Positions 1 to 7,103 of a stretch of DNA of 9,136 bases are shown here, one piece after another. The stretch spans positions 1 through 9,136 of the forward strand of contig CAILAQ010000864.1 in the NCBI GenBank assembly GCA_903832165.1, written 5' to 3'. Under the pieces are notes generated by a model that saw only the letters and a list, made by a program, of their open reading frames with translations, searched no databases and was not told the origin of the DNA. The translations under genes and the position numbers were made by a program. Numbering within the stretch: position 1 is the first letter of the stretch; every line of letters begins with the position of its first letter. The DNA is from an uncultured Bacteroidota bacterium. Its GTDB lineage: Bacteria > Bacteroidota > Bacteroidia > Bacteroidales > UBA12481.

Positions 1-2405
1 ACAATGAGAATGGCAGTGATAAAACTCAGGTAAATAAAGAGTTTTGTCTGATACCAGGCCGGTACCACGATTATAGTGGTTGCCAGTTCCGGGCTTCTGA
101 CTCCAAGGCTGTTTGTTCCGGTGATCCGGAGGGTATAATGACCGGGAACAACATTTCGGTAATCCACCTGGTGCATGCCGGTGGGCAATTGTGTTTTGCT
201 TTTATCTGAATTTTCAAGGAAATAGGTAAACTGGTTCTTGAATGGATTCAGGTAGTCCATAACGGAAAATGTAACGCTGAAGGTATTGTCCGAAGAGGGA
301 ATCCTGATGGTGTCGGAAATGGGAATCTCATATTTTTCCTTATCGCCGTGCGCTATAAATCCGGTTATGAGGGTGGCCGGGATTTTTGACGTTCTCAGGG
401 TCGTTTGGGGAAAAAATGCCATGACCCCGTTAACGCCCCCGAGGAATACTTCTCCGTTAGCTGATGTAAAAATGGAGTTCTTATTAAATTCATTACTAAG
501 AAGTCCGTCCTGAACATCGAAATTGGAGAATTCATCATTCCTGTGGTCAAACCGGGAAAGTCCGTTGTTGGTGGTCAGCCAGAAAATCCCGTCTCTGTCT
601 TCATAGATCCCGTAAACAACATTGTCACATAATCCATCTGCCATGGTATACCTGAGGAAACTCCCGGTATGGGGATCAAAATGGCAGATCCCGCCGCCGT
701 TGGTATAAATCCATATTTCTCCGTGAGAATCCCTGAATGTTCCAAATACATAAGAAGTTGAGATGGAGCTGGTATTTCCGGGAGCGGGAAGGTAGTTTTT
801 CCATACTCCGGTTGATTCGTTAAACTCGTTCAGCCCGTATTGTGTTGCAATAAGGAAAACATGCGGTGACAATTCGAACACGTCCAGACAGTAATTATTG
901 CTCAGGCTGTTTGCGTTATCCGGATCATGATAATAATTGGTGAAGGTCCCGGTGGAATTATCCAGGCGGCTTAGTCCGGATGAGGTGCTAAACCAGTAAT
1001 ATCCCCGTGAATCCTTGAAAATATGCCAGACAATATTTCCTGCAATTGATTTTCCGGAATTGTCATGGAAGTAGGGTTTGTTGGTTTTGCTATCGGGTTT
1101 GTATTTGTTTATGCCGGAGCGTGTTGTTATCCAGATATAAGGTGGATCGTTCAGCAGATCAGTTACCTGGTTTGATGAAAGGCTATTCTGATCATTATCG
1201 GAATGCTTCAGGAATCCTACAGGTTCCTTTCCGCGACTCCAGCGGATGACCCCATCCTGGGTGCCGAACCAGAATGAGCCGGGTTTTGGTTCTATGATTC
1301 CGAACGTTGAATAGGATTTGACAATTTCGTAAAAAGCATGGGGGTCCGGTACCAGTTTAACCAGCCCTTTATGGGAAGTCCCAAGCCAGAATAGCCCGTT
1401 TCTGTCCTGTATTATCGACCAGAAAGAAGTATAGGAGAAGTAACCGCTTTCCGGAATTCTTTGCTGGAGATTAGTATACTTGTTCCTGACTCTGTCGAAA
1501 AACAGCAAACCGCTTTCCATGGTTCCGATCCAGATTTTGTTTTCCTGATCGGCGTAAAGGCAGTTAATAATCGTATTGCCGGATTCAGGGCTGGACGACA
1601 CTGAATCCTTATAGGGATAACAGGTAAAATTTCTTGTGAGTGTTTTGTAGCAGTGAAGTCCCGAGGGTGTTCCAACCCAGATATTGTTCTCCGGATCTTT
1701 AGTCAGAGCCGTAATAGCTGAGCTTTTCAGGTCACCGGTCTTTCCATCGGCAAAGAAACGGATTACCTCGCCGGTTAAAGGATTAAGCTTATTGAGCCCA
1801 AATTGCGTACCTACCCATACTGAACCTTCAGCATCCTCAGTAAAACTTGTTACCAGATTGGAGCTTATGGTAGTAAAGTCCCTCGGGTTGTGCTCGATAT
1901 GTTTAAACTTTAGTGTTACAGGGTTAAGGGTCAGGATTCCTTTGTTGGTACCCATCCAGATGATTCCATTTGTTCCTGTGAATAAGACCCGGATGCTATC
2001 TGTCACCATACCATTACCGGCACTGTTTTCGACAGTAAATTGGGTAACAGAGAAATCTTTTTTGGAGATCCGGTTTAATCCTTTGGTTCCGGCAGCCCAG
2101 ATATGGCCGGTTGCATCTTCGGCAAGGCCGACAATAGTTGCATTGGTGAGTCCCAAGGAGGGATTAACCAGGTTGATGTTAAGGGTTCTGAAAGAATAAC
2201 CGTCGAATCGGTTCAGGCCGCTCCATGTGCCCGCCCAGATATAACCTTCACGGTCCTGAAGAATGCAGTTTACCGTGTTTTGCGATAAGCCTTTTTCAAT
2301 TCTGACGTATTCAGAGGTAATGTTTTCGATACGGTAATCCTGTCCAAATGATAAATGCATCTGCAGGAATAGAAGAGAGCAGATGCTAAGGATTACCCGG
2401 TACAT
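1..2405 (-). CDS. Two-component sensor with double beta-propeller and Y_Y_Y domain (HTCS-type), 3' end cut off by window
   Basis: I translated this frame by hand from the ATG at 2405. It stays open for 801 codons to the window edge. Residues 1-22 look like a signal peptide ending LSFGQ. From about residue 45 to 665 there are 14 copies of the regulator-propeller motif (I/F-W-x-G-T-x-x-G-L-x-x-F), from IWAGTWSGLNRF (W57) to VFLGGVNGVMAF (V653). Fourteen fits two seven-bladed propellers. A Y_Y_Y immunoglobulin-like domain follows (about 710-775; MDY at 716-718, PGHY ending at 757), then AWYQT and a hydrophobic stretch from about 788 that is probably the transmembrane helix. In Bacteroidota this periplasmic architecture senses glycan fragments or other solutes and usually drives a histidine kinase, often fused to a receiver and an AraC-type domain. 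That output part is not in the window, so kinase activity is inferred. The start lies 11 nt after the receiver stop codon, so the two genes are probably co-transcribed. There is no obvious Shine-Dalgarno. Confidence 0.9.
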   Translation of the reverse strand, partial: MYRVILSICSLLFLQMHLSFGQDYRIENITSEYVRIEKGLSQNTVNCILQDREGYIWAGTWSGLNRFDGYSFRTLNINLVNPSLGLTNATIVGLAEDATGHIWAAGTKGLNRISKKDFSVTQFTVENSAGNGMVTDSIRVLFTGTNGIIWMGTNKGILTLNPVTLKFKHIEHNPRDFTTISSNLVTSFTEDAEGSVWVGTQFGLNKLNPLTGEVIRFFADGKTGDLKSSAITALTKDPENNIWVGTPSGLHCYKTLTRNFTCYPYKDSVSSSPESGNTIINCLYADQENKIWIGTMESGLLFFDRVRNKYTNLQQRIPESGYFSYTSFWSIIQDRNGLFWLGTSHKGLVKLVPDPHAFYEIVKSYSTFGIIEPKPGSFWFGTQDGVIRWSRGKEPVGFLKHSDNDQNSLSSNQVTDLLNDPPYIWITTRSGINKYKPDSKTNKPYFHDNSGKSIAGNIVWHIFKDSRGYYWFSTSSGLSRLDNSTGTFTNYYHDPDNANSLSNNYCLDVFELSPHVFLIATQYGLNEFNESTGVWKNYLPAPGNTSSISTSYVFGTFRDSHGEIWIYTNGGGICHFDPHTGSFLRYTMADGLCDNVVYGIYEDRDGIFWLTTNNGLSRFDHRNDEFSNFDVQDGLLSNEFNKNSIFTSANGEVFLGGVNGVMAFFPQTTLRTSKIPATLITGFIAHGDKEKYEIPISDTIRIPSSDNTFSVTFSVMDYLNPFKNQFTYFLENSDKSKTQLPTGMHQVDYRNVVPGHYTLRITGTNSLGVRSPELATTIIVVPAWYQTKLFIYLSFITAILI

Positions 2406-2416
2406 CGGGGAAAGAA

Positions 2417-2797
2417 TTACTCGAGAGGTCCCAGGAACCTTCCGACAATTGCAAGCAGGTTCCCTTTTCGAATAGGTTTGGAAATGTAAGCGTCAAAGCC
2501 GGCATCTATTGCTCTTTTTTCATCGTCAGCCATTGCGAAGGCTGTCTGTGCAATCTGTGGAATATCAGGATAAGTATCCTTTATCTGCTGGCGAGCCTCA
2601 TAACCATTGATATTCGGCATCTGCAAATCCATGAGTATCAGGTCAACTTTAGGATTCTGCTTGCATGCTTCAATAGCTTCTTCACCGCTGCGTGCCCAAA
2701 GAAGTGAGGCACCGGTTTTCTGCAAAACTGCTTCAAGATAAAGGTAATTTGAATCTTCATCTTCAGCAATCAGAATGGTTTTACTGCTCCAATCCAT
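2417..2797 (-). CDS. Stand-alone CheY-like response regulator receiver
   Basis: This 126-residue protein is a single receiver domain with no output domain. The conserved residues are all present: acidic pocket E12-D13 (ILIAEDE), phospho-acceptor D57 (LILMDLQMP), switch threonine T85 (QTAFAMA) and lysine K107 (SKPI). The sequence style (MDLQMPNINGYEA, QTAFA, SKPI) is that of receivers found fused to hybrid histidine kinases rather than of classical CheY. It probably accepts phosphate from a histidine kinase, passing it on or acting by protein contact, since nothing here could bind DNA. The gene sits 11 nt upstream of the propeller sensor and is probably in one transcript with it, which makes that sensor the obvious partner. 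An upstream ATG 10 nt away is out of frame, so the ATG at 2797 is the natural start. A candidate promoter lies just upstream. Confidence 0.93.
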   Translation of the reverse strand: MDWSSKTILIAEDEDSNYLYLEAVLQKTGASLLWARSGEEAIEACKQNPKVDLILMDLQMPNINGYEARQQIKDTYPDIPQIAQTAFAMADDEKRAIDAGFDAYISKPIRKGNLLAIVGRFLGPLE

Positions 2798-2820
2798 AAA
2801 AACTCATGTTTATTAATGAC

Positions 2821-2851
2821 CAAAATTACACTATTTGCTTAATCTTTCAAC
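2821..2851 (-). promoter_or_regulatory. Candidate Bacteroidota promoter for the receiver-sensor pair
   Basis: Read on the minus strand, TAATTTTG (2828-2821) matches the Bacteroidota -7 consensus TAnnTTTG exactly. GTTG (2851-2848) lies 19 nt upstream and fits the -33 TTTG element with one mismatch. Transcription would start roughly 10-20 nt before the receiver ATG at 2797. The surrounding 119-nt gap is AT-rich and otherwise empty. The match is by eye only. Confidence 0.5.
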
Positions 2852-2916
2852 TGGTTTCCAAATTAATTGTATGATAATTTAAGAAACCTGCCATTAAAGG
2901 CCTTAAGCCTGCCTGT

Positions 2917-3132
2917 TCAGGGCTCCTTAATTTCTTTCAGAGATTTTCGTGCGAGGATCAGCATAAATATTCCGAACACCAGCATAAACAATCCGATCCA
3001 GAGGTTAACGTTGAAATTAAGGGACTTGGCATAGAATTCTGTATCACTGCCTGTTACTAAACCATAAACTGAAAGAATGATCCCGAAGATTGTAAAAAGC
3101 AATCCGATTGGAATTTTGATATCTAGCTTCAT
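2917..3132 (-). CDS. Two-helix small membrane protein, putative symporter accessory subunit
   Basis: This is a 71-residue protein starting MKLDIKIPIG, with hydrophobic segments at about 8-27 and 43-61 joined by a polar loop (GSDTEFYAKSLNFNVN) and ending in a short charged tail. A longer reading from 3219 is open, but it would run through the last codons of the symporter in another frame. The ATG at 3132 has a perfect AGGAGG seven bases upstream and gives a natural membrane-protein start, so I chose it. The AGGAGG overlaps the symporter TAG, which suggests translational coupling. Small peptides of this type are encoded directly after SSS-family symporters in many bacteria and are thought to be accessory subunits. 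This comes from general recall of such pairs, and the function here is inferred from position. Downstream there is only a weak four-base-pair hairpin. Confidence 0.85.
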   Translation of the reverse strand: MKLDIKIPIGLLFTIFGIILSVYGLVTGSDTEFYAKSLNFNVNLWIGLFMLVFGIFMLILARKSLKEIKEP

Positions 3133-3139
3133 AAATAAT

Positions 3140-3145
3140 CCTCCT
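3140..3145 (-). promoter_or_regulatory. Strong Shine-Dalgarno overlapping the symporter stop codon
   Basis: The minus strand reads TAGGAGGATTATTTATG. AGGAGG shares its first two bases with the symporter TAG stop and sits seven bases before the ATG at 3132. This fixes the start of the small protein at 3132 and suggests coupled translation. It stands out because the other starts in the window lack a clear Shine-Dalgarno. Confidence 0.8.
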
Positions 3146-4859
3146 ACCAGAAAATAATTGATAATACTAATGTCAGGGCTCCAACGATAACAGCAAGAAC
3201 GACCGGCCGGTTCCACCATTTATCATCTTTGTCCACAATGCGTGGGGTGAGAGAATAAACAAGGCCGCCAAGCTCTTCATTAGATTTCATTTGTTTTGTC
3301 ATGAATGTCAGGCCCACAGTAAACACGGTGGCAGAAGTCCACGCGATAATGGCTGTCCAGAAGCTCTGGGCCATACCGCTTGGATAGGTGTGAGAAACGC
3401 TGATCCATCCTCCCTTGATCACCGCAGCAGGGTCAGCACCGGCAGGGATGGTTAAGCCGTGGTGGACCATGGCGCATCCGATACCAACCAAAAGACCCCA
3501 GAAAGCTGCGTTACCGGTAGCTCTTTTCCAGAACATACCCAAGAACAGAACTGCGAACAGGGGAGCGTTGACCATTGAGAAAATCATTTGGAGAAAATCC
3601 ATGATATTGCCGAATTGTTTGGCAAGATAAGCCGCACCAATGCTGAGAACAACACCAAAGATGGTAGCGATCTGCCCGACTTTCAGATAGTGGTCATCAT
3701 TTTGTCCGGGTTTGATATAGCTTTGATAAATATCGTATGTCCACACAGTATTGAAAGCGGAGACGTTACCTGCCATACCCGACATGAATGAGGCAAGCAG
3801 GGCCGTAAGTCCCAGGCCAAGAATTCCTGATGGATAATAGTGGCCAAGCATCGAGGTGATTACGGAATTGTAATTAGGTGAACCATCCGGCATAAGTTCC
3901 AGCGAAAGAGTTCCTTTGGAGGCAAGGGCCATTGCAGCCATTCCGGGAACGATAACCAGGAAGGGGATAAAAATCTTGGGCAATGCACCGATAAGCGGAG
4001 TTTTTCTGGCTGCGCTCATGGAATTTGCAGCCATGGCTCTCTGAACCACCAGGAAGTTGGTACACCAATATCCGAAGGAAAGAACAAACCCCAGGCCCAT
4101 AATAATGCCGAACCATTCAACCCCCATCGGATTTGACGCAGATGAACCGGAATGAGACCACATCTGGGTCCAGGCACCGGCCTGATATCCTTTATCAACC
4201 GCTACCTGCGATAGTGTTTCGTTCATGCCGCTCCACCCGCCGGCATCCTTAAGACTCAGGAAAACCAATGGGAAAAGGCCGATAACTATGATAAAAAATT
4301 GAAGAACCTCATTGTAAATGGCTGATGATAAACCACCCAGGTAGGTGTATGCCAGTACGATGCCTGCCGAAACTAAAACGGAAACATCAAATGGCCAATG
4401 CAATAGCTTTTCCATCAGGGCGGCCAGCGCATACATGGAGATACCTGATGCGAGTACCGTCATCAGGGCAAATGCAATCGCATTTAATCCCCTTGTTTTC
4501 TCGTTGAATCTCAGTTTGAGATATTCAGGAACCGACCTGGCTTTTGAACCGTAATAGAAAGGCATCATGAAAAGCGCAAGGAAAATCATTGCAGGAATAG
4601 CCCCGATCCAGTAAAAATGGGTGGTGGCCATTCCATATTGTGCTCCTGATGCCGACATGCCAATAACTTCCAGGGCTCCAAGGTTTGCCGAGATGAAAGC
4701 GAGTCCTGTTACCCAGGCCGGCAATGACCGTCCGGCTTCCAGGAATGCCTTTGACGAACTCATGTACCTTTTCAGCGCCCAACCAATTCCGATGACGAAC
4801 AGGAAGTAGATGATTATAATTAAATAATCGATCCAACCGAGTGTAAGAAGATTTGGCAT
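3144..4859 (-). CDS. Sodium:solute symporter (SSS family, SGLT-like)
   Basis: This 571-residue inner-membrane protein has about 13-14 hydrophobic helices and is of full length for the family. It should couple inward sodium flow to uptake of a small organic solute. Family landmarks are SANLGALEVIGMSASG (57-72) in the unwound first core helix, the YWCTNFLVVQRAMAANS signature (264-280) and the NVSAFNTVWTYDIYQ segment (365-379). Aligned by eye, from memory, to Vibrio vSGLT, the sugar-contacting Asn is kept (N59). The two glutamates that contact galactose appear to be replaced: by leucine at 63 (with Glu next to it at 64) and by tyrosine at 83. The substrate may therefore not be galactose. The gene starts 42 nt after the glutaminase-family gene and runs straight into the small membrane peptide, so the three look like one operon. 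AGGA lies close to the start (TAGGATCATATG). Confidence 0.93.
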   Translation of the reverse strand: MPNLLTLGWIDYLIIIIYFLFVIGIGWALKRYMSSSKAFLEAGRSLPAWVTGLAFISANLGALEVIGMSASGAQYGMATTHFYWIGAIPAMIFLALFMMPFYYGSKARSVPEYLKLRFNEKTRGLNAIAFALMTVLASGISMYALAALMEKLLHWPFDVSVLVSAGIVLAYTYLGGLSSAIYNEVLQFFIIVIGLFPLVFLSLKDAGGWSGMNETLSQVAVDKGYQAGAWTQMWSHSGSSASNPMGVEWFGIIMGLGFVLSFGYWCTNFLVVQRAMAANSMSAARKTPLIGALPKIFIPFLVIVPGMAAMALASKGTLSLELMPDGSPNYNSVITSMLGHYYPSGILGLGLTALLASFMSGMAGNVSAFNTVWTYDIYQSYIKPGQNDDHYLKVGQIATIFGVVLSIGAAYLAKQFGNIMDFLQMIFSMVNAPLFAVLFLGMFWKRATGNAAFWGLLVGIGCAMVHHGLTIPAGADPAAVIKGGWISVSHTYPSGMAQSFWTAIIAWTSATVFTVGLTFMTKQMKSNEELGGLVYSLTPRIVDKDDKWWNRPVVLAVIVGALTLVLSIIFW

Positions 4860-4901
4860 ATGATCCTAGTTTAGTTATTGGTCCAAATGTATAAATTAAT
4901 C

Positions 4902-7007
4902 CTAATTGATTGGTTTTATATCTTCTCCTTGTTTAAACCATTTCAACCAGATGTTTTGATCGGATAGGGCTTTAATAAATAATCCACCGATAACTGGCCT
5001 TGCCTGAAACCCTACTTTATAGGCGTTATCGACAATATACCAGTCGGTAAGCGGTACACGCTGCGGAGTTATCTGGATAAAATTGTATACCGGATTGAAA
5101 AGTGCATCAAAATCAGTCGATTTTTCAGCCAGTGTAGCTGTCCAGAGGTTCCAGTCAGTTTTTGTCCAGCGCTCGCGATTGTCCAGTGGCAACCCGAACT
5201 GACCCTGAACGCGGATATAATAATCGATCTCTTTTTGAATAACTTCTTTTGGAAAGAGGTTCAGGTTCAATAGTTTGTCCCAGACAAGATTGTATTTTTG
5301 GCTCCAGGTGCCTGGTTGATCATAAGCCAGACGGGTGTGGTCGCCTTCTGTAGCGAGAGTGACCCATTTTGCTGCAAATTCTTCGGCTTGCCTGCGATAC
5401 GATTTGGCGTCATTGGTGTTGCCTGACAAGCTGCATAATTCCGCATAAGAGGCGAGAGCAACAATTGCTTTTGCGGAAAGGTTGATATTGTGAGCAAGAT
5501 GGCCTGCGAAATCATCAGTGCACAGTTGATTCTCAGGATCAAACCCCTTGCTTGATAAATATTTCGCCCATTTGTCCAGCAGTGGCAGATAGGGTTTTGA
5601 GAATGTTGCGTTGCCCTCTGCTTTTGCAAGTGCAGCAAGGATAATCAGCATATTTCCGGTTTCTTCCACCGGCATCTGATCTTCCTCGGTAAGTTCACCG
5701 CCGCCATAAGCCTGACCGGTAGCATGAGGATAAGTGCCAAGATCGTGCGGAGCGAAAGGGAATTTCCACTTTGAAGAAGAAGCGTAATCCAGAATAGGTT
5801 TTACCATTGCTTTAGTGAGCGCAGGACTAAAGAGCAGAAAAAATGGTGATGCAGGATATAGAACATCAACGGTGGCAATGCATCCGTTGCTGAAATTTTC
5901 TTTGGCAAACATCAGGGGCTGACCATTCTTGTCGGCTGTTACTTTATGGGCAGCAAGGCATTCGCGATAAACAAGTGAAGTTACCTGGGCATATTTCTGA
6001 CCACCCACTTTGGTTAAATCCTGAAAAATTTTCTGATCGAATGACTGGCAGCGCTCCATTAATAAAGAATAACCGGATGCGGCGGTAGTGAGCAGGGTTT
6101 CCATGTCCATTCCATGGCGGCGCCAATATGGCCGGAGATAATCATCGAAATATCGGATGCTGAACAGGTCATCATAGGCAAGCATAGCCCATTTTGTTAT
6201 AACGGCAGAATTTACTGTACCGATATTCCATGTTGCAGCCATGCTGAAGAAGCCGTCTTTAACCGCCTTTTCGCCGGGATCCTCATAAAGCGGGAGCTTC
6301 CCGTCAATGCAAAAAGCATTGCGAAGCTGTTCCCCAGGCCCGATCGAGCGGTCAGGATTCTGGCCGGCCGGAATGGCAAGCCAGCCATAACCCCAGTCGA
6401 TCCGCAAGTCATCACCTTTTTTCTGAAGCACAGGCTGCTCAACAGAGCCTACTTTAATTGCTTTGATGCCCGGAAGATCACTGATGGTCCATTTTATCCG
6501 CTGATCGGCCTGGTCAACGGCAATTTCCCCGGAACAGTCGAAATACAACTGAGCTGTGTGAGGTTTCCTATCTGCCGAAGAGATATTCCAGGTGATATAG
6601 GTCAACGGCCTGGATAGCACATCAAGATCAGACGGCAGGGCAGGGGACGTGAAAATCAGTTCAATCCTGATCAGGCTATTGGCAAATCGATAAATCGTCT
6701 GCGTTGGATTTACGATCAGGCCTGTCTGGTTGACGGGCTCAATATTGGATGGCTTACTTCCCATAAGACGGTAAGTTTTGCCATCTATTCTTATCAGGCT
6801 GTGCAAGGCCTGGCGTTTACCTGTCCAATGGACTGTTTCTGCGTCATACAATCTGTCGGCAGGTGACCAGATACTGAAATAGGGATCATGGGTAACGAGT
6901 GGAACCGATGGCGGACGGAATCCGGCGACACTTTTTTTCTGATCATTCTGGGAAAACAGGGAGAAAGTCAGGAACAGACCTGAAAGAATGAGAATAGCTC
7001 TTTTCAT
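4902..7007 (-). CDS. Exported glutaminase-family protein (DUF4964/DUF5127/DUF4965/DUF1793)
   Basis: This 701-residue protein has a signal peptide (residues 1-20, MKRAILILSG start, FSQ end) and no lipobox cysteine. The N-terminal part carries RPPSVPLVTHDPYFSIWSP (31-49) and HWTGK (60-64), typical of the DUF4964/DUF5127 sandwich region. The LYFDCSGE (154-161) and DDLRIDWGY (199-207) stretches follow. The C-terminal half (about 270-685) is the helical DUF4965/DUF1793 toroid with the family's most conserved segments: KENFSNGCIATVDVLYPASP (369-388), FAPHDLGTYP (418-427), YGGGE (434-438), QMPVEETGNM (444-453), CTDDFAGHLAHN (496-507), GTWSQKYNLVWDKLL (566-580) and VPLTDWY (651-657). The family is named after a fungal extracellular glutaminase. 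Its substrates in Bacteroidota are not established, so glutamine hydrolysis is only one possibility and a glycan-related role is another. Nothing looks truncated. It is the first gene of the putative operon with the symporter. An A-rich leader (AAACAAAACAAAG) precedes the ATG. Confidence 0.9.
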   Translation of the reverse strand: MKRAILILSGLFLTFSLFSQNDQKKSVAGFRPPSVPLVTHDPYFSIWSPADRLYDAETVHWTGKRQALHSLIRIDGKTYRLMGSKPSNIEPVNQTGLIVNPTQTIYRFANSLIRIELIFTSPALPSDLDVLSRPLTYITWNISSADRKPHTAQLYFDCSGEIAVDQADQRIKWTISDLPGIKAIKVGSVEQPVLQKKGDDLRIDWGYGWLAIPAGQNPDRSIGPGEQLRNAFCIDGKLPLYEDPGEKAVKDGFFSMAATWNIGTVNSAVITKWAMLAYDDLFSIRYFDDYLRPYWRRHGMDMETLLTTAASGYSLLMERCQSFDQKIFQDLTKVGGQKYAQVTSLVYRECLAAHKVTADKNGQPLMFAKENFSNGCIATVDVLYPASPFFLLFSPALTKAMVKPILDYASSSKWKFPFAPHDLGTYPHATGQAYGGGELTEEDQMPVEETGNMLIILAALAKAEGNATFSKPYLPLLDKWAKYLSSKGFDPENQLCTDDFAGHLAHNINLSAKAIVALASYAELCSLSGNTNDAKSYRRQAEEFAAKWVTLATEGDHTRLAYDQPGTWSQKYNLVWDKLLNLNLFPKEVIQKEIDYYIRVQGQFGLPLDNRERWTKTDWNLWTATLAEKSTDFDALFNPVYNFIQITPQRVPLTDWYIVDNAYKVGFQARPVIGGLFIKALSDQNIWLKWFKQGEDIKPIN

Positions 7008-7036
7008 CTTTGTTTTGTTTGGATTTCGAAGAGCTA

Positions 7037-7078
7037 AAAATAGAAAAGAAAAAGGGCGAACCTGCCGGTGCGCCCCTT
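7037..7078 (-). terminator. Intrinsic terminator after the BNR-repeat gene
   Basis: On the minus strand, AAGGGGCG (7078-7071) pairs with CGCCCTTT (7058-7051) through eight pairs including one G-T. After a C-T mismatch, ACC pairs with GGT around a GGCA loop. A T-rich tract (TTCTTTTCTATTTTT) follows. It begins 26 nt after the TAG of the BNR gene. It separates that gene from the glutaminase-family gene, whose own promoter must then lie in the short stretch between them or be fed by read-through. Confidence 0.85.
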
Positions 7079-7103
7079 GAAATATTTTAAATTTTATAAA
7101 AAT

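Noticed and set aside
1684..2288. Plus-strand open frames of 171 and 61 codons inside the sensor region
   Set aside because: They are antisense to a propeller-coding frame with clear repeated motifs, and their products show no recognisable domain.
2889..2916. Possible terminator after the small membrane protein (AGGC-TTAAG-GCCT and repeated GGCAGG)
   Set aside because: The stem is only four pairs and no T tract follows it.
2917..3219. 100-residue version of the small membrane protein starting at 3219
   Set aside because: The extra 29 residues overlap the symporter's end and are not membrane-protein-like; the AGGAGG seven bases before 3132 marks the real start.
4884..4891. TACATTTG on the minus strand between the glutaminase-family gene and the symporter, an exact TAnnTTTG -7 match
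   Set aside because: No TTTG or TTG lies at the required distance upstream, and the 42-nt gap suits co-transcription. It could be a weak internal promoter, but I cannot support it.
6114..6617. Plus-strand 167-codon open frame
   Set aside because: It is antisense to the conserved glutaminase-family gene and its product has no recognisable features.
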